The notes under the pieces were generated by a model that worked only from the letters and a program-made list of their open reading frames with translations, made no database searches and had not been told where the DNA came from. The position numbers were made by a program, and so were the translations under genes. DNA of 13,226 nucleotides, taken from assembly GCA_030637925.1 (NCBI GenBank), contig DAOWFR010000064.1:1-13226 (forward strand), in the 5' to 3' direction. Of this stretch, positions 1-6,553 are shown piece after piece (within the stretch, counting starts at the first letter, position 1; every line of letters begins with the position of its first letter). This stretch comes from Methanobacteriota archaeon. GTDB lineage: Archaea; Nanobdellota; Nanobdellia; Woesearchaeales; SM23-78.

Positions 1-259
1 GGACTTGATTAATAAGAGCCACTAATCTGGTTGATGCTACCACAAAAAAAGCCACTACAAAAGCAGTCATGGCATTAAGATTCTTCCTGGTTGTTTCTTT
101 TCCCTCAACCTTTTCTATTCCAAAAATCTTGGTTTTCTCAAAAATAGCATATACTATGGTGAAGACTAGTAAGAAAGGAAGAATAACATCATATACTCCC
201 AGCTTACCAAAAAACTCAAGGGTCCCTCTGAAAACCGATGGTTCTGGTGACACTACCAT
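1..259 (-). CDS. Small multi-pass membrane protein, C-terminus cut by window edge
   Basis: Partial gene reading leftwards off the window; only the first 86 codons are visible. I see no signal peptide. Two hydrophobic segments, at about residues 22-40 (VYDVILPFLLVFTIVYAIF) and 62-84, are separated by a charged Lys/Glu-rich loop, so it is an integral membrane protein. From memory, short proteins with an 'LPFLLVFTIVxAIxEKTKI' stretch recur in DPANN archaeal genomes without a known function; I cannot verify this here. The ATG at 259 was chosen because a TATA-like element lies about 30 bases upstream and overlaps the stop codon of the preceding gene; this implies an almost leaderless transcript, and no Shine-Dalgarno is visible. 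It lies downstream of two surface-protein genes on the same strand and may belong to the same envelope function, though it seems to have its own promoter. The plus-strand reading frame over this stretch is a shadow. Confidence 0.8.
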   Translation of the reverse strand, partial: MVVSPEPSVFRGTLEFFGKLGVYDVILPFLLVFTIVYAIFEKTKIFGIEKVEGKETTRKNLNAMTAFVVAFFVVASTRLVALINQV

Positions 260-282
260 GCTCTTTACTCTGGAAGAGTACC

Positions 283-293
283 TATTTAAAGGT
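283..293 (-). promoter_or_regulatory. TATA-like box for the left-edge membrane gene
   Basis: On the minus strand this reads CCTTTAAATAG, a good archaeal TATA-box candidate. Its centre is about 29 bases from the ATG at 259, which would place the transcript start only a few bases before the start codon. The box overlaps the TAA stop (286-288) of the upstream 388-aa gene, so the two genes are compactly arranged but the small gene can be transcribed by itself. Confidence 0.5.
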
Positions 294-1452
294 TTCGTTC
301 TCTATGTAGTTTTCTCTTTTTTATTATTAAGAAAACAAGGAAAATTAGTATTATGATTATTATAACACCTAGGATTACTAGTACAGGCCAGAGTTTGCGT
401 AGCTTCTCAGGTAGTACACCTATTTTCTTAGTAATAGTAACTGAGAAGGTGTGTGTTCTGACCTGATCAGCATATATTAAGGTAATGCTCATATTATAAT
501 TACCAGGCACAAGCCCTGTTGTATCAAAGAAACCTGTTACTTCTTTTTCTTCATTCTTGTCAAGCTTGAAAACAGGCATCTCACTTTGCCTCTGATTTAT
601 CTCTAAAAAACCATTAATAAGAAGCTCTGTGTTCCACTCATTATAAGCCTTAAATAAGACTTTGTTAACCTCATCCTGAGTCAGCTCTCTAGTTATCAAC
701 TCTTTTATTCGCACAAGCGGTTCTCCAATGGTAAAGTTGGTTTCTATTGTCTTATCAAACTCATCATAATAAGCTTTTACAACAGCACGATACAGGCCTC
801 TTCTTAGAATTGGGCTTGGCTGAGCCCTGGTTTTGCCTAAAGCCTGCTTATTAACACTAATCTCAGGAGTGCTTATACTTGTTATAAGTTCTTCATCAGG
901 GTCATAAAGCTCTATTTCTGCTCCTGCCCTTAAGATGTCTTCTGAGCCCATATTATCAAACTCAACAAAGATAGGCACAGGAGTGCCCTCATCAACCCTT
1001 AACACTACTAAAGATACGTCAGCATACTTAAAGGGATAAGGTACTCTTACAGATATAGGTATCTGCGGAGCAATATAAGCAACAAACATTTTATCAGCAG
1101 GCCCTGGTAATATTGGGTTTACTTCTATTCTGCCTCTATGAATACCAGGCTCCATCTCAGAAGGAAACCTTAAAAGTACCTTAAAAGGAGTTCTGTAGTT
1201 ATCAGAGTGGACCATTACAGTCTGATTCTCAAAAAAGATTATATCTGCAAAATCACCAGAAGCACTCAGACTTGCTTCAAAAGTGTTTTTCTCTGAATTT
1301 ATTATATTAAACTCTAACTCTATACTAGTATTGGGTTGAAAATTTATTGTTTTCTTTCCAGGGCTAACACCTAAGCCATGGACTAATACAGTGCTTAGTA
1401 AAAAGAAAGCAATTAATAAACACATTCCTCTTGACTTGTTCATTATTCTCAT
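286..1452 (-). CDS. Secreted single-pass membrane protein with beta-sandwich ectodomains (WxLIP-like architecture)
   Basis: The 388-aa protein has an N-terminal signal peptide (hydrophobic core about residues 10-24, plausible cleavage after VHG at 26). A predicted ectodomain follows (about 27-342), then one C-terminal transmembrane helix (about 354-377) and a basic cytoplasmic tail (KKRKLHRERNL). The ectodomain looks like successive Ig-like beta-sandwiches: about 27-138, starting GVSPGKKTINFQPN; about 145-243; and about 245-342, ending in GLVPGNYNMSITLIYAD. The order signal, beta-sandwiches, TM, short basic tail resembles bacterial WxL-interacting proteins (DUF916/DUF3324); this is a pattern judgement, not a database match. 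Residue 1 is the ATG at 1452, supported by GAGGT about 10 bases upstream; an ATG at 1443 is an alternative. The start is 16 bases after the upstream gene's stop, so co-transcription is likely. Probable role: anchoring or presenting surface material. Confidence 0.85.
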   Translation of the reverse strand: MRIMNKSRGMCLLIAFFLLSTVLVHGLGVSPGKKTINFQPNTSIELEFNIINSEKNTFEASLSASGDFADIIFFENQTVMVHSDNYRTPFKVLLRFPSEMEPGIHRGRIEVNPILPGPADKMFVAYIAPQIPISVRVPYPFKYADVSLVVLRVDEGTPVPIFVEFDNMGSEDILRAGAEIELYDPDEELITSISTPEISVNKQALGKTRAQPSPILRRGLYRAVVKAYYDEFDKTIETNFTIGEPLVRIKELITRELTQDEVNKVLFKAYNEWNTELLINGFLEINQRQSEMPVFKLDKNEEKEVTGFFDTTGLVPGNYNMSITLIYADQVRTHTFSVTITKKIGVLPEKLRKLWPVLVILGVIIIIILIFLVFLIIKKRKLHRERNL

Positions 1453-1468
1453 CTTGAAATCAACCTCT

Positions 1469-3940
1469 TTATTCTGTTGAAAAGGGACTAACTTTCATAG
1501 TGCTACTCTTAGCACCACCTCCCTCATTAGACGGAATAGTTATGTTCAACTCTATTTCTCCTTCATCGTTAACATCTTCATATGACAAGTTGCAAAATAT
1601 GTTTTTTGGTGAAGTACTCATGTTTGCAAAAGTAGCATTCTGAGAGCAATCACCATCATAGCTATCTGTTTCATTCTCATCAGCTTTGAACTGGTAATAC
1701 ACTGTGTTCATAGCCACACTATCAAAGAGGGCAGTTGCATTAATAGTTACATTAAGCAAGACATTACCAATATTCCTAGCAACAAGAGGTGTAGGGCTGT
1801 CATCTGTTGTATCATTATTCTCATTATTAGCCATTTCTCCGAAATCAGTCGTATTAATAATTAGTTCAAGTATGGCTTGACTTGTGATGTTGAAATCAAA
1901 AATAACAGAGGTATTACACAAATCATAGTCATCACATGCACTAACAGTCCAGTTATAATGAGTATCAACACACAGAGCATTGCTTACAGTATAGTTTGTG
2001 GTTGAGATGCTACTAAGATGCACTTCACAAATAGCAGAGCAACTTTCACAAGTAATATTCAGAGTGTAATCAACATTGTCCCCATCAGGATCTGTAGATA
2101 TACTCCAGTTAAAATTAGGCTTTCTCTCAAAAACACTATAGTTCCCATCAGCAGGATAATATAAAATTGGTTTTGTAGGAGCCTTGTTTTCTAGCTTGCA
2201 ACAAACCTTTTGATTATATTCTGAGCAGTTTGCTACATGAGCATTGGAACTATTCGTGCCTTCACTACCTGCCATGCTAAGCACACATGTATAATTAGAA
2301 GGACAACTACCAGTAGGAAAAGTACAAATCACATATTTCCAATCACTGCTCAGACAAATAGGAATAAAATAATTACTGTTGGTTCCTATCTCTACATGGG
2401 AATTAGAAGAAGAATTTAAATTTATAACAGTTGCATTGCCTGGGCAGCCACTGGTGATATTAATACTAGCATTAGTATGATTACAGCATAAGGAATAATT
2501 ATAAGTTTCAAAACTATTATTTTGGGCATGGGCATTATTATATCCTTCTGTATCATTCTCAGCTCCTATAAGTCTGGCTGTTCCTAAAGGACAAGTAGTG
2601 TTCTGAATAAAGGTGCATTGAAGAACAGAACTAACTGGCGCGGTGCCAATATATATGTCCCCGTCTTCCACTGCAAACCATGCCAATGTGTTGGTGTTGT
2701 GACCATCACAGTAGTCTTCATAATCTTGTTCGCAGAATCTTATTTCTGCTCCGCTTGTCGTGACATTTACTGCCATTGGTGTTTTTGGGTCTTGGGCTCC
2801 ATCATCCTCGTTATTAGTTACCATTATTCTTGGTTCAGTAAAACTTGGACTAAAACTAATAGAATTCCACATTCCTGAACCAGTATTTTCTTCTGTGCCT
2901 GTTTGTAAGTCTGTTATGTTTTGATTTGTTGGGTCCAGTGCCACCCAACCAACTGTTTCTGTTGGTCCAGCTGTACAAGCATCAGCAATGCCAAGATGGA
3001 CACAACCCTGAAGATTCACACTTGTCGTGGTCATATCATCAACCCATAGTAGCATACTTAAGTTACCTTCCTGACTATAAGTTTGGGCTGTGGCAAATAC
3101 TTTAGGTGTTCCATCCATAGTATTGAAAGTTACTGCTGTGTCTGCTCCAGCAGTTGTCACCCCTGTTCTCCTGCCGAACTTAATCCAGCCATAAGTATCA
3201 TTATATTGCATGTCAAATACAAAGTAATGAACTTCTTCCTCTGCTGTTACTGCAGTACATGCTGCTGTTCCATTATCTATGCAAAGAGTGATGTTGAAAT
3301 GAGTCTCGTTCACCATATTAATTGTTGGTATGATTGGTGATTCATCATAAGTAGAGGGCTCGTTTAATGTAGTAATAGTTGCTATCACTACTGGTGATGT
3401 TGAATAGACATTATTAAATGATACAAGTTGCCAGGTCCCGTCAGAGATGTTCACACTTCCTGCTTCTCCTAGTAATGTGAATGTGTTAAAAGCATAATCC
3501 TTGTCTTCTCCGAATGTGAATTCTAAGGTGTGCTCGCCTGGTCTTATGACTTTGCTCGTCTCAGAACCTGTTTCATTACACTCATAATCTTTAATGAACA
3601 CTGAGTTGTTTATCCATGTGTAATTTAGAGTAGTATTCCCACATCTTAGTTCTAAGAATTTCAGTTGGTAATCTTCATTTGCATTGTTCCAAGTAGTTCC
3701 ATCAACAACTGTTATAGTTAAATTAGCTGTTCCAGTAGTATTAAATCTAACAGTCCAATTACCACCAATAGAAGGGTAACTCTGAACATTTATTATAGTT
3801 ATATTAGCTTCACCATAACCAGGGTCTTCTGGAAGATAAGTTGATTTATAGAAGATTATGCCATTAACAGCTCTTACAAAAAAAACCACTACAAGGATTA
3901 AGCAGAATAATAAGAATACCACTCTTAAAATCTTGTTCAT
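1469..3940 (-). CDS. Large secreted Cys-rich, sequon-rich repeat surface protein
   Basis: The 823-aa protein has a clear signal peptide (about residues 1-27) and no C-terminal membrane anchor. Visible layout: an N-terminal beta domain (about 30-160); three tandem lectin-like repeats (about 165-243, 250-340 and 355-432), each ending in an aromatic-rich strand such as GWVALD or AWFAVED; three Cys/His modules (about 441-582) with N-A/S-H-V/A followed by Tyr and a C-terminal CC or ICL; a fibronectin-III-like domain (about 586-688, APTKPILYYPADG, FNWSISTDPDGD); and a C-terminal beta domain (about 690-823) ending IPSNEGGGAKSSTMKVS. I counted more than 40 N-X-S/T sequons, which suits heavy archaeal N-glycosylation. 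The ATG at 3940 has GGGTGG eight bases upstream and a TATA-like box near 3999. It heads a likely two-gene unit with the downstream membrane protein. Exact function is unknown; adhesion or glycan binding is inferred. Confidence 0.85.
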   Translation of the reverse strand: MNKILRVVFLLFCLILVVVFFVRAVNGIIFYKSTYLPEDPGYGEANITIINVQSYPSIGGNWTVRFNTTGTANLTITVVDGTTWNNANEDYQLKFLELRCGNTTLNYTWINNSVFIKDYECNETGSETSKVIRPGEHTLEFTFGEDKDYAFNTFTLLGEAGSVNISDGTWQLVSFNNVYSTSPVVIATITTLNEPSTYDESPIIPTINMVNETHFNITLCIDNGTAACTAVTAEEEVHYFVFDMQYNDTYGWIKFGRRTGVTTAGADTAVTFNTMDGTPKVFATAQTYSQEGNLSMLLWVDDMTTTSVNLQGCVHLGIADACTAGPTETVGWVALDPTNQNITDLQTGTEENTGSGMWNSISFSPSFTEPRIMVTNNEDDGAQDPKTPMAVNVTTSGAEIRFCEQDYEDYCDGHNTNTLAWFAVEDGDIYIGTAPVSSVLQCTFIQNTTCPLGTARLIGAENDTEGYNNAHAQNNSFETYNYSLCCNHTNASINITSGCPGNATVINLNSSSNSHVEIGTNSNYFIPICLSSDWKYVICTFPTGSCPSNYTCVLSMAGSEGTNSSNAHVANCSEYNQKVCCKLENKAPTKPILYYPADGNYSVFERKPNFNWSISTDPDGDNVDYTLNITCESCSAICEVHLSSISTTNYTVSNALCVDTHYNWTVSACDDYDLCNTSVIFDFNITSQAILELIINTTDFGEMANNENNDTTDDSPTPLVARNIGNVLLNVTINATALFDSVAMNTVYYQFKADENETDSYDGDCSQNATFANMSTSPKNIFCNLSYEDVNDEGEIELNITIPSNEGGGAKSSTMKVSPFSTE

Positions 3941-4081
3941 CTAAAAAACCACCCTACCTCTTTAATAAGGTTGAAAAGATTATTGAATAAGAGCATATAT
4001 AAAAGTTTTTATTAACATACAAACTTAGCATTAACTTTAAATAAGAATACTGGTTTAACAAAGAAAATAAAGGGTGGGAAC
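3941..4081. promoter_or_regulatory. Divergent promoter region, surface cluster / hydrolase-aspS unit
   Basis: This 141-base spacer separates two divergent units. For the minus-strand surface gene, a TATA-like element (CTTTTATATATG, 3994-4005) would start transcription near 3974, with the Shine-Dalgarno GGGTGG at 3949-3954. For the plus-strand hydrolase gene, CTTTAAATAAG (4035-4045) would start transcription near 4066, with GGGTGG at 4072-4077. Both genes thus use the same Shine-Dalgarno hexamer. Boxes and start sites are read by eye. Confidence 0.55.
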
Positions 4082-4714
4082 ATGAAAATCCTGGGTTTAG
4101 AAATAGAACTATTGCGTCATGCCTCTGTAAGGATTAAGAACAGGAAAACAATTTACATAGACCCTTTTGGGATAGCAGACCATCACCTTGAAAAAGCAGA
4201 TATTGTGTTAATAACACACTCGCATTATGACCATTGCAGTCCAAAGGATGTTGAAAAGATAATTGATGAAAATACCTTAATAATAACCGTGGCTGATGCT
4301 CAGAGCAAACTAAATCACCTCAAAGTCAAGGGCATAATCCTTATAGAACCTGGCAAGACCATCAAGGTTAATGAGGAGAAAATAACAGCTGTGCCTGCTT
4401 ATAACATTAACAAACAATTCCATCCAAAAGATAATGAATGGGTTGGCTTTATTATTGAAATGGATGGTGTAAGGGTTTATCATGCAGGAGACACTGATTT
4501 AATACCAGAGATGAAAGAAGTAGAAACAGATATTGCCTTATTGCCAGTTGGAGGAACTTATACAATGAACGCAGAAGAAGCAGCACAAGCAACCAAAGAA
4601 TTTAAGAAGTGCAAGATAGCAATTCCCATACATTATGGCTCAATAGTCGGCAATGCAAGTGATGCAGAGACCTTTAAGAACAATGCTGGGTGTGAAGTAA
4701 AGATATTGATGTGA
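4082..4714 (+). CDS. Metallo-beta-lactamase-fold hydrolase (UPF0173 / UlaG-like family)
   Basis: The 210-aa protein is about the usual length for the short COG2220/UPF0173 metal-dependent hydrolases. Metal-binding motifs are intact: HSHYDH (residues 46-51), H114 in the Gln-Phe-His-Pro stretch, HAGDTD (134-139) and the C-terminal IPIHYGS with H184. The N-terminal strand pattern with H13 and the IDPFG turn (26-30) also fits this family, whose members are soluble cytoplasmic enzymes. The true substrate is unknown; some relatives hydrolyse lactones or phosphodiesters, but nothing here selects one. The ATG at 4082 has GGGTGG five bases upstream. The stop (4712-4714) is five bases before the preferred aspS start, so the two are almost certainly co-transcribed; no functional link to tRNA charging is evident from sequence. 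Confidence 0.9.
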   Translation: MKILGLEIELLRHASVRIKNRKTIYIDPFGIADHHLEKADIVLITHSHYDHCSPKDVEKIIDENTLIITVADAQSKLNHLKVKGIILIEPGKTIKVNEEKITAVPAYNINKQFHPKDNEWVGFIIEMDGVRVYHAGDTDLIPEMKEVETDIALLPVGGTYTMNAEEAAQATKEFKKCKIAIPIHYGSIVGNASDAETFKNNAGCEVKILM

Positions 4715-4719
4715 TTGAC

Positions 4720-6033
4720 ATGAAAAGAAGTTATGTGAATGAAATAACTCCTGAAATGGATGGTAAAGAAGTGCTTGTTAAGGGATGGGTTTATGAGATA
4801 AGGGATTTGAGTAATGTAAAATTTGTTCTTTTAAGGGATTATACAGGAATGATTCAGCTTGTAGCTAACAAAAAAGAGACTCCTGAAGAAATTTTCAAAA
4901 AAATACCCAAAATATCTATTGAAAGTGTTGTAGTTGTAAAAGGAATTGTAAAAAAGAGCAAGATTGCAAAAAAAGGAGTTGAGATTGTTATAAAGGATGT
5001 TGATGTGCTTTCAAGGGCAGAAACCCTGCCCATAACTGTAAGTGAAAAAGGAATCAAAATAGATATGTCTAAAAGACTTGACTTTAGAAGCATTGATTTA
5101 AGAAAACAAGAGAATCAGGCTATTTTTAAGATTCAATCAGCTCTTACTTATGGAATGATTGAATGGCTTAACAAAAATGGTTTTACACAGGTATTTACTC
5201 CTTGTTTGATGGGTGCTTCTTCTGAATCAGGAGCAGAGGTTTTCAAAATAAAATACTATAACACAGAAGCTTTCCTAAGGCAGGACCCTCAACTCCATAG
5301 GCAACTAACTATTCTCGGAGGAATTGAAAAGCTTTATGATATTGGACCTAGTTGGAGAGCAGAGAAATCAAATACAAGCAAACATCTATGTGAGCACAGA
5401 ACCTGTGCTGTAGAACTAGCTTTTCTTAAGGATGAAACAGATACTATGAGAATAGAAGAAAATGTTGTTATTTCTGCACTTAAGAATGCAAAGAATACAT
5501 GTAAAGAAGAACTAAAAATATTAGGGGTAGAAATAAAAATTCCAGAAACACCATTTCCAGAACTAAGATTCCCAGAACTATATGAAATTCTAAAAAGCAT
5601 GGGTAAAAAAATAAAGGATGGAGAAGAACTTGATGCTGAAGCAGAAAAATTAATCTGGGAATATGTGAAGAAGAAATACAAAACAGATTTTTATTTCTTT
5701 AACAGATTTCCCTCAGTAATTAAACCATTCTATGTGATGCGAGTTGATGAAGATCCTACATATGCAAGAAGTGTGGACCTTAACTGCAGAGGACTTGAAC
5801 TAAGCTCAGGAGGGCAAAGAGAACATAGATATGAGAAAATAATTAGTCAAGCAAAAGAAACAGGAGCGGACCTTAAAGGGCTTGAATGGTTCACTAAGTT
5901 CTTTAAATACGGGGCCCCCCCACACGGAGGTTTTGCATTAGGAATAGAAAGACTTACACAGGTTATTTTGGGAATTGATAATATAAGAAAGACAGTTCTC
6001 TTTCCAAGAGCACCAGATAGGTTGTTGCCGTAA
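4720..6033 (+). CDS. aspS: Archaeal-type aspartyl-tRNA synthetase, divergent aspartate pocket
   Basis: A class IIb aminoacyl-tRNA synthetase of 437 aa, the normal length for archaeal AspRS. An N-terminal OB-fold anticodon-binding domain (about 1-105, KGWVYEIRDL) precedes the catalytic core: motif 1 near 153-175, motif 2 with WRAE (212-215), GLELSSGGQREHR (358-370), and motif 3 PHGGFALGIERL (401-412). It should attach Asp to tRNA(Asp). Odd points: the usual QSPQLxKQ reads QDPQLHRQ (188-195), so the aspartate-binding Lys is Arg and the Ser is Asp; the Asp of the usual DxEmAF is Ala (A230). The anticodon-domain position equal to Pyrococcus W26 is Tyr, while the K85 equivalent is kept. An in-frame GTG at 4711 would add three residues, but the ATG at 4720 fits family N-termini and has GTGAT just upstream. 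The following YbaK gene starts two bases after the stop. Confidence 0.92.
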   Translation: MKRSYVNEITPEMDGKEVLVKGWVYEIRDLSNVKFVLLRDYTGMIQLVANKKETPEEIFKKIPKISIESVVVVKGIVKKSKIAKKGVEIVIKDVDVLSRAETLPITVSEKGIKIDMSKRLDFRSIDLRKQENQAIFKIQSALTYGMIEWLNKNGFTQVFTPCLMGASSESGAEVFKIKYYNTEAFLRQDPQLHRQLTILGGIEKLYDIGPSWRAEKSNTSKHLCEHRTCAVELAFLKDETDTMRIEENVVISALKNAKNTCKEELKILGVEIKIPETPFPELRFPELYEILKSMGKKIKDGEELDAEAEKLIWEYVKKKYKTDFYFFNRFPSVIKPFYVMRVDEDPTYARSVDLNCRGLELSSGGQREHRYEKIISQAKETGADLKGLEWFTKFFKYGAPPHGGFALGIERLTQVILGIDNIRKTVLFPRAPDRLLP

Positions 6034-6035
6034 AA

Positions 6036-6497
6036 ATGACTGCTTTCTCTAAACTAAAATCTTTCTTAGATGAAAATAATGTTTCTTATGAGTATAAAGA
6101 GCATGAACCTGTTCGTACTAGTGAGGAAGCAGCTGCTGCTCGTGGCGATGATATAAGGATTGGTGCCAAGGCTATTGTGTTAAAAGCAGATGATAAATTT
6201 GTTATGTGTGTGTTGAGTGCTGCTAAAAAGATTAATTCTAAAGAACTCAAAAAAATATTAGGGATTAAAAGTTTACGATTTGCAACTTCTGACGAAATCA
6301 TGGAAAAAACAAATTGTGAACTGGGTGGTGTTCCTCCGTTTGGAAATATATTTGAGCTTGATTTATTAGTTGATAAGAGTATTACTGCGAATGAGTTCAT
6401 GGCTTTTAATGCTGGGGAGAGAACCAAGTCATTAAAGATAAAGACAAAAGATTACTTAGAATTATTAAAACCTAAAATTGAGGAGTTTTCTGTGTAA
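6036..6497 (+). CDS. YbaK/ProX-family aminoacyl-tRNA deacylase (trans-editing protein)
   Basis: The 153-aa protein is a free-standing editing domain of the YbaK/ProXp type. Visible hallmarks: the HEPV segment (23-26) followed by a Thr-Ser-Glu-Glu helix, the conserved lysine in GAKAIVLK (K45, equivalent to the catalytic Lys of bacterial YbaK), GGVPPFG (97-103), a VDKS turn (112-115), and FNAGERTKSLKI (124-135) near the end. Members hydrolyse mischarged aminoacyl-tRNAs, for example Cys- or Ala-tRNA(Pro). Which one is cleared here cannot be read from sequence. The gene starts two bases after the aspS stop and ends 56 bases before asnS, so it sits inside an Asp/Asn charging cluster; that suggests, but does not show, a link to these synthetases. 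No separate promoter or clear Shine-Dalgarno is visible, consistent with translational coupling to aspS. Confidence 0.9.
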   Translation: MTAFSKLKSFLDENNVSYEYKEHEPVRTSEEAAAARGDDIRIGAKAIVLKADDKFVMCVLSAAKKINSKELKKILGIKSLRFATSDEIMEKTNCELGGVPPFGNIFELDLLVDKSITANEFMAFNAGERTKSLKIKTKDYLELLKPKIEEFSV

Positions 6498-6553
6498 TAA
6501 TCAGTTAATTTTATATAGCATTTCTTATTAAATAGACAAGAGGGTGTATTACT
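6498..6553 (+). promoter_or_regulatory. asnS promoter and Shine-Dalgarno
   Basis: The spacer contains TTTTATATAGC (6509-6519), a TATA-like element whose predicted transcript start is near 6539. GAGGGTG follows at 6540-6546, seven bases before the asnS ATG. So asnS can be transcribed independently of the aspS unit, although readthrough is possible because no strong T-run separates them. Confidence 0.5.

Noticed and set aside
69..356. Plus-strand frame of 95 codons at the left edge
   Set aside because: It is antisense to a convincing two-helix membrane protein (1-259, minus) and to the C-terminus of the next gene; it has no start signals or family features.
2237..3340. Three plus-strand frames inside the 823-aa surface gene
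   Set aside because: They are short, Cys/His-rich by-products of the opposite strand's sequon-rich codons and have no promoter or Shine-Dalgarno.
4711..4719. GTG at 4711 as the aspS start
   Set aside because: The ATG at 4720 matches the usual N-terminus of archaeal AspRS and has GTGAT upstream; the GTG would overlap the previous gene's end and has no better signal.
4854..5681. Minus-strand frames opposite aspS
   Set aside because: They are Ser/Phe-rich antisense readings of a clear synthetase gene.
6086..6427. Minus-strand frame opposite the YbaK-type gene
   Set aside because: The plus strand encodes all YbaK motifs, and the reverse reading has no recognisable features.
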